Source of the DNA: Candidatus Bipolaricaulota bacterium
GTDB lineage: Bacteria; Bipolaricaulota; Bipolaricaulia; Bipolaricaulales; Bipolaricaulaceae
Length of the DNA stretch: 21,964 nucleotides
Assembly (NCBI GenBank): GCA_025060555.1
Contig: JANXBC010000014.1
Span: 1 to 21,964, forward strand
Direction: 5' to 3'
The notes beneath the pieces were generated by a model. The model had not been told where the DNA came from, ran no database searches, and saw only the letters and a list, made by a program, of their open reading frames with translations. The translations under genes were made by a program, and so were the position numbers. Each line of letters starts with the position of its first letter. Within the stretch, counting starts at the first letter, position 1. Below, piece by piece: positions 14,921 through 21,964 of the stretch.

Positions 14921-16111
14921 ATGAACATCTCTTCCCTCCTGCAGGAAACCTTGGTTCGTGAAGGAAGAAGCCTACGTGTCCGCATTTTAACGGCCCTCCT
15001 TGACCTTGGAGTCCTTGGGTACCTTTGGGCCGCAGTATCCATAAGCTACGGCTATTTCCGTTTCGGCCGCATCCAATACTCTTTCTTTCCCTGGACGACG
15101 ATGCTTTTCGTGATCGTCCCTGCGGCCGCCTTGTGGTCAGCTTGGGATCAGACTTTGGGCCTGAAGATCGTGAACCACGAGCTCAAGGGCGCTACGGCTT
15201 CGCAGCGGTTGCTCTACGCCTTGGCTTGGCCCCTTTTCCCCTTGACCCTTTTTACCGCCCTCTTCGACCAAAAAGGCCGTGCCCCTGCTGAACTTCTTTC
15301 TGGGCACACCCTTTCCGAGGTCCCCCTCGTGGTTTACCGTCCGTGGTACCGCACCCTCACCGGCTGGTTGGTGGTGCTGATCAGTCTCAGTACGCTCAGT
15401 GCGGCCGTCGCGGTGACGCGCGTTGACCCTTCCCGCCTCGTCTTGGGCTTTAAAAACACGATTAAATTTTGGCGGGCCATCTTTTCCCCACGCTGGGATC
15501 TTTTGGGCCTTGGGCTTAGGCTTCTTGGTGAAACCATCTTCATGGCCATCATGGCCACAGCATTTGCTGTGCCCTTCGCGGTCATCCTCTCTTTTTTGGC
15601 GGCGCGCAACCTCATGCGCGGTCCCCTCGCCCGCCCTATCTACACCGTCCTCCGCATGGTTGGAAGCCTCACCCGCTCTGTGGATGCCATCATTTGGGCC
15701 ATCATCTTCGCTGTTTGGGTAGGCACCGGATCCTTTGCCGGTGTGCTCGCGCTTTTTGTCCACTCCATTGTGGACCTGATGAAGCTTTACGCCGAGCAAC
15801 TCGAGGCCATCGATCCCGGCCCTGTGGAAGCACTGACTGCAACCGGCGCTAACCGCCTCCAGATCATCCGCTACGCCATCATCCCCCAGATCATCAACCC
15901 TTACATCTCCTTCACCATTTACCGTTGGGACATCAATGTGCGGATGGCCACGGTGGTAGGCATGGTGGGCGGGGGCGGAATTGGCTTCCGTCTGGCCCAA
16001 TACCTACTGGGCTGGGCTTTCCAGGAAGCCACCATCTTGACCTTGCTCATCATCATCATGGTCTGGTTTTTGGACTGGACCTCGGCGCGGCTCAGGGAGA
16101 AACTCGCTTAG
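14921..16111 (+). CDS. phnE: RDD-PhnE fusion permease, second subunit
   Basis: The 396-residue protein is a paralogue of the preceding one with the same layout: an N-terminal RDD-like membrane domain (about 1-140, with DQTLGLKIVNHELKGATASQ), the linker RPWYRTLTGW, then a PhnE permease with coupling loop EAIDPGPVEALTATGANRLQ and motif RWDINVRMATVVGMVGGGGIG. The ATG is 3 nt after the previous stop. The two permeases have clearly diverged, so they most likely form a heterodimer carrying the ATPases. Both kept the extra domain, arguing that it matters for function (inference). No clear SD is present, fitting coupled translation. Confidence 0.88.
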   Translation: MNISSLLQETLVREGRSLRVRILTALLDLGVLGYLWAAVSISYGYFRFGRIQYSFFPWTTMLFVIVPAAALWSAWDQTLGLKIVNHELKGATASQRLLYALAWPLFPLTLFTALFDQKGRAPAELLSGHTLSEVPLVVYRPWYRTLTGWLVVLISLSTLSAAVAVTRVDPSRLVLGFKNTIKFWRAIFSPRWDLLGLGLRLLGETIFMAIMATAFAVPFAVILSFLAARNLMRGPLARPIYTVLRMVGSLTRSVDAIIWAIIFAVWVGTGSFAGVLALFVHSIVDLMKLYAEQLEAIDPGPVEALTATGANRLQIIRYAIIPQIINPYISFTIYRWDINVRMATVVGMVGGGGIGFRLAQYLLGWAFQEATILTLLIIIMVWFLDWTSARLREKLA

Positions 16112-16112
16112 G

Positions 16113-16955
16113 ATGAAAGGATTTTCTCTAGCCTTGGGTGGGGGTGGTGCGCGAGGATTTGCCCATTTCGGGGTGCTTTTAGAGTTGTGTGAGGCGGGGT
16201 TCTTTCCCACAAGCATCGCTGGGACATCCATGGGAGCTATTGTTGGCGGCATCTATGCTGCGGGGCAGGATCTACAGCGGGTTATAAAAATCCTTTCCGC
16301 CTTGGATCTTCCCGACTTCTTCGGTGTGCCCGACTCCTACCGAGCGCTGATGGAACGTGCGATAGCTGAGAGCTTGGTGGAGATGGTGCGCCGTCGGCCA
16401 TGGTGGGAGATAAACGCCAAGCGCACTTCCCGCTTCCTCGCTTTCCTTCGCCTCTTCACGAAGGGAAAGAGGTTTGAGGAGCTGAGTCCCCCTTTTTGTG
16501 CAGTCGCTTGTGATTTGGCCACTGGGGAAGAAATTCGGATTCAAAGAGGTCCGGTTTACCTTGGGGTTGGAGCCAGCGCCGCTTTGCCCGGCCTTCTTGG
16601 GCCAATCCGCTGGGAAGGGCGGTGGCTCATCGATGGCGGGGTGACGAATAACCTTCCCGTGGATGTCGCTGCGGAAAAGGCTAAGACGGTGGTGGCGGTG
16701 GATGTTTCCGCGCCGTTTTCCGCAGGAACGAACTCCTTAGTGGATGTGGTCTTACGTGCCTACGAGATCACAGCTCATACACTGACAGCGGTGCGGCTTG
16801 AGCGCATGCGCGAGCGCTTGGGGGAAAACCTCCTTGTCCTTCGGCCCGAGCTCGAAGGCGTTGGACTTCTTGACTTTCAACATCTGCCGAGAGTGGTGGA
16901 AGCAGGCCGAGCAGCAGCGCGTCCGCTCATTGCAGAACTGCGCAATCGCCTCTAA
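16113..16955 (+). CDS. Patatin-like phospholipase/acyl hydrolase (RssA type)
   Basis: The 280-residue protein contains the complete patatin signature: oxyanion-hole glycines GGGGARGFAH (9-18), nucleophile Ser39 in GTSMG, and catalytic Asp174 in the DGGVTNN motif. It resembles the RssA/NTE-type single-domain bacterial enzymes that hydrolyse ester bonds of phospholipids or lysophospholipids at the inner membrane. No signal peptide is seen, so it should act in the cytoplasm. The ATG is 1 nt after the second permease stop, so it is probably translated with the transporter. It ends in a 4-bp convergent overlap with tlyA. Confidence 0.9.
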   Translation: MKGFSLALGGGGARGFAHFGVLLELCEAGFFPTSIAGTSMGAIVGGIYAAGQDLQRVIKILSALDLPDFFGVPDSYRALMERAIAESLVEMVRRRPWWEINAKRTSRFLAFLRLFTKGKRFEELSPPFCAVACDLATGEEIRIQRGPVYLGVGASAALPGLLGPIRWEGRWLIDGGVTNNLPVDVAAEKAKTVVAVDVSAPFSAGTNSLVDVVLRAYEITAHTLTAVRLERMRERLGENLLVLRPELEGVGLLDFQHLPRVVEAGRAAARPLIAELRNRL

Positions 16956-17731
16956 AGCCCGAGCTTTTTCCAGTCAAATTCATTGCTAGTGCCCGCTTTT
17001 GGCACAATGCACAAGAAGAATTCGCGATTGCCCTTGGGCCCCAAAAGAGGACTGGGTATCGCGTCTAACACCGACCAGTTTAGGTTCAGCTGTACGAACT
17101 CGCGCAACTTTTCCAGGACCTCGCGGTGGGTTTGGGGATCACGAATTACCCCACCTTTGACCTTCTCCCGCCCCGCTTCGAACTGCGGTTTCACGAGCGG
17201 CACCACTACTCCATCTGGCCGAACGATTCCCGGCAGCTGCGGAAGGATTAGGCGAAGGGAGATAAAGGAAACGTCGATGGTGACTAAATCAACCTCTTCC
17301 CCGATGTCCTCGAACCGCAGGTAACGGGCGTTCAAACCCTCCTTTACCACCACCCGTGGGTCCTGCCTGAGCTTCCAGTGAAGTTGGCCTCGGCCCACAT
17401 CCACCGCGTAGACCCTCGCCGCTCCATGCTGAAGAAGGCAGTCGGTGAACCCGCCGGTGGAGGCCCCAATATCAAGACAGATTTTCCCGGCCGGATTGAT
17501 GGCGAATGCACGAAGAGCCACCTCTAGTTTCTCCCCGCCTCGGGAAACATACTTCGGCGGAGCGAGCACCTCGAGGTGCGAGTGACGCGAAACAAGCGTG
17601 GCGGGTTTGTCCATCAAAACACCGTTGACGCGTACTTGACCAGCAAGGATCAGGGCCTGCGCTTTGGCCCGGGAGGGGGCCAAGCCGCGGTCAACGAGGA
17701 GGAGGTCCAAGCGTTTGTGGTCCTCCTTCAT
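16952..17731 (-). CDS. tlyA: TlyA-family rRNA 2'-O-methyltransferase (hemolysin-like)
   Basis: This 259-residue protein has an N-terminal S4 RNA-binding domain (about 5-60, RLDLLLVDRGLAPSRAKAQALILAGQVRVNG), a YVSRGGEKLE linker (61-70) and an FtsJ-like methyltransferase fold with the SAM motif CLDIGASTGGFTDCLL (85-100). TlyA proteins add 2'-O-methyl groups to cytidines of 16S and/or 23S rRNA; loss gives capreomycin resistance in some bacteria. The older name hemolysin is probably misleading for cytosolic members. Its ATG overlaps the aminotransferase stop by 4 bp. The last bases overlap the convergent patatin gene. Confidence 0.93.
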   Translation of the reverse strand: MKEDHKRLDLLLVDRGLAPSRAKAQALILAGQVRVNGVLMDKPATLVSRHSHLEVLAPPKYVSRGGEKLEVALRAFAINPAGKICLDIGASTGGFTDCLLQHGAARVYAVDVGRGQLHWKLRQDPRVVVKEGLNARYLRFEDIGEEVDLVTIDVSFISLRLILPQLPGIVRPDGVVVPLVKPQFEAGREKVKGGVIRDPQTHREVLEKLREFVQLNLNWSVLDAIPSPLLGPKGNREFFLCIVPKAGTSNEFDWKKLGL

Positions 17732-18939
17732 CCTCGCGCGCGGGCCAAGGCCGCGGTATAGAGGGTCAGCCCCTCAGCCAAGATCGCGCACGCCCGGCGC
17801 AGATCTTCCGTGTTCAGCACGTAGGCCCCGCGCACCTCATCCTGCCCTTTACCGGGGGTGGCATAGAAACCCGCGCCAGGAGCAAACATGACCGTCTCCG
17901 GACCGGGAAAGTCTGTGAGCATCCAGCGAATGAAATCCTCGCTATCCTGGACAGGAAGGCCGAACATCACGTAAAACGCGCCTTCCGGCTTGCGGAAAGT
18001 AACCCCCGGGATCTTCGCGAGCTCCTCACAGAATGTATCGCGGCGGACACGGTACTCCTCAATCATGCGAGCGATGATGTCCCGGTGGTTAGGATCAGCC
18101 ATGAACGCTGCAAATCCCAGTTGTTCGAAGGTAGGAGCGGAGAGGCGGATCGTGGCACACTTTTGTGCCGCAGCCATCACTTCTTTATTCCGCGAGATGA
18201 GCATCCCGATGCGCGCTCCGCAGGCGGAAAGACGTTTGGAGATGGAATCCACCACAATCGCTTGCCCGGCGATCTCCGGATAGGACAGAATGCTTTTGTG
18301 CTTTCCATCGTACACGAATTCCCGATACACCTCGTCCACGATGAGGAAAAGGTCGTACTGGAGGGCAAGAGCCACGAGCATATCCAACTCCGCCTCGGTG
18401 TATACAACGCCTGTAGGATTGGCCGGGTTGGAAAGGAGGATGGCCTTTGTGTTGGGTGTTAGGTGGCGTTCGATTTCTCGCCGCGGCGGAAGGTGAAATC
18501 CCTCGGAGCGAAAGGTGGTAAGGGGAGTGATTTCCACATTAGCTAGCCGAGCGTAGCCCAAGTAATTGGGATAAAACGGCTCGGGGATGAGGACCCGATC
18601 CCCCGGATCACAGGTGACCATGAGGGCGAAGGTTATGGCTTCGGAACCACCGATTGTGATGAGGATTTCTTGGGGCGTAAGGTGGAATCCAAGCTCTGCG
18701 TAGTAGGCTTGCACAGCATGGATGGCCTCGGGTCGGCCTGGGGACGGCGCGTAATCCAAAACCTCCACTTTGGCCTCCCGAATGCCCCGCAAAAAGGCCT
18801 CCGGAGTGGGGATATCGGGCTGGCCGATATTCAGGTGATAAACTCTTTTCCCTTTGCGCTTGGCCTCCACCGCCAGGGGATAAAGCCGGCGGATGGGGGA
18901 GGCCGGAGCCGCTTGGCTGCGCGCAGAAATGTTAGGCAT
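17728..18939 (-). CDS. PLP-dependent class I/II aminotransferase
   Basis: The 403-residue enzyme has the fold-type I aminotransferase motifs: LNIGQPDIPTPE near the N-terminus, GGSEAITFAL phosphate-cup region, SNPANPTGVVY, VDEVYREF with the ring-nitrogen Asp, and the PLP Schiff-base Lys235 in DSISKRLSACGARIG. It belongs to the aspartate aminotransferase (AspC/AlaT/Aro8-like) group; the amino-donor specificity cannot be fixed from sequence. The only plausible ATG (18939-18937) is preceded by AAGGAGG 15 nt upstream, an unusually long gap, and the gene overlaps the hydrolase stop by 8 bp. It is cotranscribed with ddl and tlyA. Confidence 0.93.
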   Translation of the reverse strand: MPNISARSQAAPASPIRRLYPLAVEAKRKGKRVYHLNIGQPDIPTPEAFLRGIREAKVEVLDYAPSPGRPEAIHAVQAYYAELGFHLTPQEILITIGGSEAITFALMVTCDPGDRVLIPEPFYPNYLGYARLANVEITPLTTFRSEGFHLPPRREIERHLTPNTKAILLSNPANPTGVVYTEAELDMLVALALQYDLFLIVDEVYREFVYDGKHKSILSYPEIAGQAIVVDSISKRLSACGARIGMLISRNKEVMAAAQKCATIRLSAPTFEQLGFAAFMADPNHRDIIARMIEEYRVRRDTFCEELAKIPGVTFRKPEGAFYVMFGLPVQDSEDFIRWMLTDFPGPETVMFAPGAGFYATPGKGQDEVRGAYVLNTEDLRRACAILAEGLTLYTAALARARG

Positions 18940-19576
18940 AAGAAAGGACCCACACCTCCTTGGCTTTGGGAAGATTCCGCGAACCGAGTTCTGCCTCGCC
19001 CTTGAACTCCCGCACGGTGAGGTCCACAGCTTCCAAGAATTCCTGGACCGGGCGAATCGGCCAATCCTTCACCGCATCCGTTCGGTAGTGCATGGGGATT
19101 ATCACCCGCAGAGCGGGCAAGGCTTGGATCACTTCCTTGGCCTCACGCGGGCCGATGGTGTAAAACCCACCCACCGGGATCATCACCACCTGTATGTCCT
19201 CCAGAGGTTTGAGCTGTTCTGCGGTGAGAGTGTGGCCGAGGTCGCCAAGGTGCGCCAAATGAAGGCCTTCGACGGCGAACTTAAAGATCGTGTTGCGGCC
19301 GCGCTCTTTCCCACCCTTAGGATCATGAAACGAAGAGATCCCGCGCACAGTTATCCCCCGCACTGTCCACTCACCCACCCCCCGCAGGACCTCCGGGTCG
19401 CCTTTCACCCTGGCCACGGCGCTGTGGTCGAAGTGGTCGTGAGATACGGTGACGATGTGCGCTGGCCCTTCCGGCGGTTTATAGGGCACGCTCTCATTAT
19501 ACGGATCAGTGATGATCACCGTGCCGTCAGAGGTGGTGATGCGAAAGCAGGCATGCCCGTACCAGAGGATTTTCAT
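18932..19576 (-). CDS. Metallo-beta-lactamase-fold metal-dependent hydrolase (UlaG-like)
   Basis: The 214-residue protein begins MKILWYGHACFRITTSDGTVIITDP, typical of the UPF0173/UlaG-like MBL group. The metal ligands are visible: HDHFDH (46-51), His84 in SSFHDPKGG, Asp112 in LGDLGH and His163 in PMHYRTD. Substrates in this group are diverse (N-acyl phospholipids, L-ascorbate-6-phosphate lactone and unknowns), so only a hydrolase role is supported. I chose the ATG at 19576 because GAGGAGG is 8 nt upstream; a GTG and ATG 6-9 nt earlier lie in or against that ribosome site. It has no signal peptide. Confidence 0.88.
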   Translation of the reverse strand: MKILWYGHACFRITTSDGTVIITDPYNESVPYKPPEGPAHIVTVSHDHFDHSAVARVKGDPEVLRGVGEWTVRGITVRGISSFHDPKGGKERGRNTIFKFAVEGLHLAHLGDLGHTLTAEQLKPLEDIQVVMIPVGGFYTIGPREAKEVIQALPALRVIIPMHYRTDAVKDWPIRPVQEFLEAVDLTVREFKGEAELGSRNLPKAKEVWVLSYA

Positions 19577-19611
19577 CGTCATCACCTCCTCGCCTTACTC
19601 TACTCGAAAGC

Positions 19612-20559
19612 TTAGGAATTTGACAAGCGGTTTAGGGCTCGGCGCACAAGGAAATCCACAAGCTCCTCATAACTTAGGCCCGCCGCGGCCGCCGCCCGCG
19701 GAAAGAGGGAAACCTCGGTCATGCCCGGAAGAGTATTAACCTCAAGAAGATAGGGCACCCCGTCTTCTCCCAGGCGCAGATCCAATCGGGCAAAATCCCG
19801 ACAGCCCAAAAGGAGGTAGGCCTCACGCGCGACGTCGGCCACACGCTGGGCCTGTTCTGCAGACAAAGGAGCTGGGCAAAGAACATCACATTGGCCTGGG
19901 GTGTATTTGGCAGTCCAGTCAAAAAATTCCCGCTTTGGTCGCAGCTCCACGAGGGGGAGCACCACCGGTCCCTCCTCGCGCTCTAAGATGGCGGCGGTTA
20001 TCTCGCGGCCAGGCACATATTTCTCCACGAAAAATTCCTGGAATTGCTCGGCCATCTCCCGTATACCAGCTAAGAGGCTAACCTCGTCGCTCACGATCTT
20101 GACTCCCACGCTTGATCCCTCCCGCCGCGGCTTGAGGACCAAAGGGAAGCCCAATGCGCCTGCGCGCACCGCAAAGGCCGCGGGTTCCCCACCTTGATAG
20201 ACAATCCAAGGAGGGGTGGGAAGGTTTTTCCCCTGGAATGCTTTCTTGGCCTCCACTTTGTCCATGGCCAAGGCCGAAGCAAGGGGACCGGAACCCACAT
20301 AAGCTTTGCCCATCAGCTCAAGGAGAAGTTGCACGGTCCCGTCCTCGCCAGGCCCACCATGCAGGATGTTGAACACCACTGTATATGGCTTCAATCTTTG
20401 TGGGAGCCCATCGAATGTGTCAATTTCGATTAGCTCTACATCCCACCCTTTGCGGCGAAGGGCCGCATATACACCCCGACCGGACTTCAAGGAGATCTCG
20501 CGCTCCGCAGAATTACCACCGCAGAGAACAGCGATTTTGATGCCCATCGTTTTTATCAT
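19612..20559 (-). CDS. ddl: D-alanine--D-alanine ligase
   Basis: This 315-residue ATP-grasp enzyme makes the D-Ala-D-Ala dipeptide for peptidoglycan precursors in the cytoplasm. Family motifs are clear: VLCGGNSAEREISLKSG at the N-terminus, NILHGGPGEDGTVQ, the ATP-grasp Lys in LKPRREGSSVGV, and the metal-binding ARLDLRL...LEVNTLPGMTEVSLFPRAA. Length is normal. Two starts are possible, ATG at 20559 or ATG at 20547 (MGIKIAVL); neither has a good SD. It follows the ABC ATPase after 52 bp and precedes the hydrolase by 35 bp, and it is the only cell-wall gene here. Confidence 0.95.
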   Translation of the reverse strand: MIKTMGIKIAVLCGGNSAEREISLKSGRGVYAALRRKGWDVELIEIDTFDGLPQRLKPYTVVFNILHGGPGEDGTVQLLLELMGKAYVGSGPLASALAMDKVEAKKAFQGKNLPTPPWIVYQGGEPAAFAVRAGALGFPLVLKPRREGSSVGVKIVSDEVSLLAGIREMAEQFQEFFVEKYVPGREITAAILEREEGPVVLPLVELRPKREFFDWTAKYTPGQCDVLCPAPLSAEQAQRVADVAREAYLLLGCRDFARLDLRLGEDGVPYLLEVNTLPGMTEVSLFPRAAAAAGLSYEELVDFLVRRALNRLSNS

Positions 20560-20611
20560 CGGAGAAAATCACCCTGGCCGAAGGGCTTTTGTCTTCCGCG
20601 CCCTTGACAAT

Positions 20612-21379
20612 TTAGGTCTCGAAGGCCCGCTTTAGCCCTTCGCGATAAGCACGCACAAATTCCGCCACAAATGCATCCGCCGGATGGTCACGGATCTCTT
20701 TGGGTGTGGCAACCTGGAGGAAGCGCCCCGCGCGCATGACCGCTACCCGATCCCCAACCAAAAACGCTTCTGCAAGGTCATGGGTCACGTAGACCGTTGT
20801 GGTTCCTAATTCCTCATGGAGCCGGCGGATCTCTTCGCGCGCCTTCGCTCTCGCCGGAGGATCGAGGTGAGAAAGGGGCTCGTCTAAAAGGAACACTTTG
20901 GGCGTAAGAACTGTGGCCCTTCCCAGCGCCACTTTCTGTTTTTGCCCCTCAGACAATTCCTGGGGTTTGCGGGGGAACCAATCAGGATGAATGCCCAAAC
21001 GTTGCACAATCTTTTGCACCCGCGCGTGGATCCCCCCTACTCGTTCCCCATGCAGCCGCAACGGGAACGAAAGGTTCGACCAGCGTTCTGGGTGGTAAAC
21101 CTCAAGGTGCGGATAAAGCGCGTAGTCCTGGCCCTGAAAGACCATGCGCACCCCGCGCTGCCGGGGCGGGATGTCGTTCACCAGGACGCCGTCGAAGTAG
21201 ATCTGGCCGCGATCGGGCCGGATGAGGCCGGCCAAAAGCTTGAGCAACGTGGTCTTGCCGCAAGCGGTGGGCCCCACCACCACGAAAAACTCGCGGTCGA
21301 GGATACGAGCGGTGAGGTTATCAATGGCCGTGACCGCGCCGAACCTCTTTGTAACCCCTTGGAGGACGATCTCCGGCAT
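20612..21379 (-). CDS. MalK/UgpC-like ABC ATPase lacking the C-terminal TOBE domain
   Basis: The 255-residue protein has Walker A GPTACGKTT (about 36-44), Q-loop VFQGQDYALYPHL, signature LSEGQKQK (Glu in place of the usual second Gly), Walker B FLLDEPLSHLD and H-loop YVTHDLAEA. These resemble carbohydrate-importer ATPases (CUT1), but those are usually about 360-370 residues with a C-terminal regulatory TOBE domain; this one ends after ATPKEIRDHPADAFVAEFV. The ATG at 21379 has GGAGGGG 7 nt upstream. The next gene to the right ends 3 nt before it. No permease or binding protein is in view. Confidence 0.87.
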   Translation of the reverse strand: MPEIVLQGVTKRFGAVTAIDNLTARILDREFFVVVGPTACGKTTLLKLLAGLIRPDRGQIYFDGVLVNDIPPRQRGVRMVFQGQDYALYPHLEVYHPERWSNLSFPLRLHGERVGGIHARVQKIVQRLGIHPDWFPRKPQELSEGQKQKVALGRATVLTPKVFLLDEPLSHLDPPARAKAREEIRRLHEELGTTTVYVTHDLAEAFLVGDRVAVMRAGRFLQVATPKEIRDHPADAFVAEFVRAYREGLKRAFET

Positions 21380-21382
21380 CTT

Positions 21383-21772
21383 TCATCCCCTCCAAAAGAG
21401 GAAACGGCGCTTGGGGTGGGGCAGAATGCTTTGGATCTCCCCGGCTTCGCGGGCCACGCGCACCGCCTCCTCCCAGGTGCCGCGGGCGCGGGCCTTGCTC
21501 TCCCAGAGGGCGGCGAAGCGCTGCAGGGCCTCCTCAGCATCCCGCTTGGTCACGCCCCGGCCGCCCCGCGCTAACGAACGCAAAACCTCGCCCAACGCGG
21601 TCGTGTCCGGCCGGATGTGCACCTCCTCCCCCTCTTGCACCAGCACGTACCGCGTGGCCTCGGCCAGGAGCCCAAACACGGAGGAATCCACCCGCCCCAG
21701 GGGCAGCACCTCCGTCACGAACTCCCGATCCGCCTCGAAGAACTCCCGCCGCAAGACCTCACGCCAGCCCAT
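21383..21772 (-). CDS. Hypothetical protein, operon with MalK-like ATPase
   Basis: I do not recognise this 129-residue protein. It is soluble, with no signal peptide or membrane helix, and charged throughout. The N-terminal half looks beta-rich (FVTEVLPLGRVD, TRYVLVQEGEEVHIRP) and the C-terminal half helical (VTKRDAEEALQRFAALWESKARARG, EEAVRVAREAGEI). Its ATG lies inside the 3' end of the right-hand gene (14-bp overlap) and its stop is 3 nt before the ATPase start, so all three are translated together. The tight coupling suggests a shared function, but none can be named. Confidence 0.6.
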   Translation of the reverse strand: MGWREVLRREFFEADREFVTEVLPLGRVDSSVFGLLAEATRYVLVQEGEEVHIRPDTTALGEVLRSLARGGRGVTKRDAEEALQRFAALWESKARARGTWEEAVRVAREAGEIQSILPHPKRRFLFWRG

Positions 21773-21964
21773 CCTCGCCCTCCAACAAGCGCCGCATTTC
21801 CGCCAGAGCTTCGCGGAGGAAGCCCTCCTCCAGCGGGCCGGCCGGGGTGGGCGTCTCCAGGACCCGCTTGGGGATGGGTAGCTCTTCGAGCCGGAAGCCC
21901 TCCCGCGTTTTGAACGCGTATTTGCGGCGGAGGATCCGGACGCCCAAGGCCTCCAATTCCTCCG
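21759..21964 (-). CDS. Hypothetical protein, 5' end probably outside window
   Basis: The frame is open from the right edge to the TGA at 21761-21759 (about 68 codons visible). The sequence LEALGVRILRRKYAFKTREGF then a Pro-rich stretch and a helical tail (EEGFLREALAEMRRLLEGEDG) is not recognised. A TTG at 21956 could be a start, but GGAGG is only 2 nt before it, which is too close, so the gene most likely begins further right. It overlaps the next gene by 14 bp. Confidence 0.5.
   Translation of the reverse strand, partial: EELEALGVRILRRKYAFKTREGFRLEELPIPKRVLETPTPAGPLEEGFLREALAEMRRLLEGEDGLA

Noticed and set aside
15137..16000. A 287-residue open frame on the minus strand opposite the second PhnE
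   Set aside because: It is His/Gly/Glu-rich with no recognisable domain, and the plus strand encodes a permease with conserved motifs.
20581..20610. A hairpin (AAGGGC/GCCCTT) and TTGTCA before ddl as terminator or promoter
   Set aside because: The 6-bp stem has a 13-nt loop and no T-tract on the minus strand, and no -10 box lies at normal spacing from TTGTCA.

Overview
The window is a GC-rich, gene-dense stretch of a bacterial chromosome with short intergenic gaps and many 4-bp start/stop overlaps. A D-Ala-D-Ala ligase and an O-antigen-ligase-type membrane protein suggest a walled bacterium with an outer envelope polysaccharide. The two substrate-binding proteins have plain signal peptides with no lipobox cysteine, which fits a periplasm. 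The species cannot be named. Several starts lack a Shine-Dalgarno (SD) sequence, so leaderless or weakly led mRNAs may be common here. No insertion sequence, phage gene, CRISPR array or rRNA was seen.

Layout. (1) 1-3668, minus strand: tRNA-Leu(CAG), gatA, a geranylgeranyl-reductase-family flavoprotein and an O-antigen-ligase-like protein that runs off the left edge. All appear to share one strong promoter in front of the tRNA. (2) 3710-6739, plus strand: a CRP/FNR-family regulator, divergent from the tRNA operon, then a two-PAS membrane histidine kinase overlapping an Rcp1-type response regulator. (3) 6740-7086: a 347-bp gene-free stretch with a possible tRNA-like fold, a GC hairpin and the promoter of the next operon. 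(4) 7087-11799: a complete BMP-family (nucleoside-type) ABC importer. (5) 11797-16955: a complete PhnD/PhnC/PhnE/PhnE importer of the phosphonate type, followed by a patatin-like lipase. Both permeases carry an extra N-terminal RDD-like membrane domain. (6) 16952-21964, minus strand: two unknown genes, a short MalK-like ATPase, ddl, a metallo-beta-lactamase-fold hydrolase, a class I aminotransferase and TlyA. This block converges on the patatin gene with a 4-bp overlap.

How the parts work together. Both importers are built alike: a well-expressed binding-protein gene, then a strong intrinsic terminator hairpin, then an ATPase gene starting within 2-8 nt of the T-rich tract with no SD, then tightly coupled permeases. 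This should give binding protein in excess of membrane complex. The most unusual points are the paired RDD-PhnE fusion permeases with a lipase in the same operon, the gatA start 7 nt beyond a tRNA 3' end, and the cloverleaf-like fold upstream of the BMP operon.
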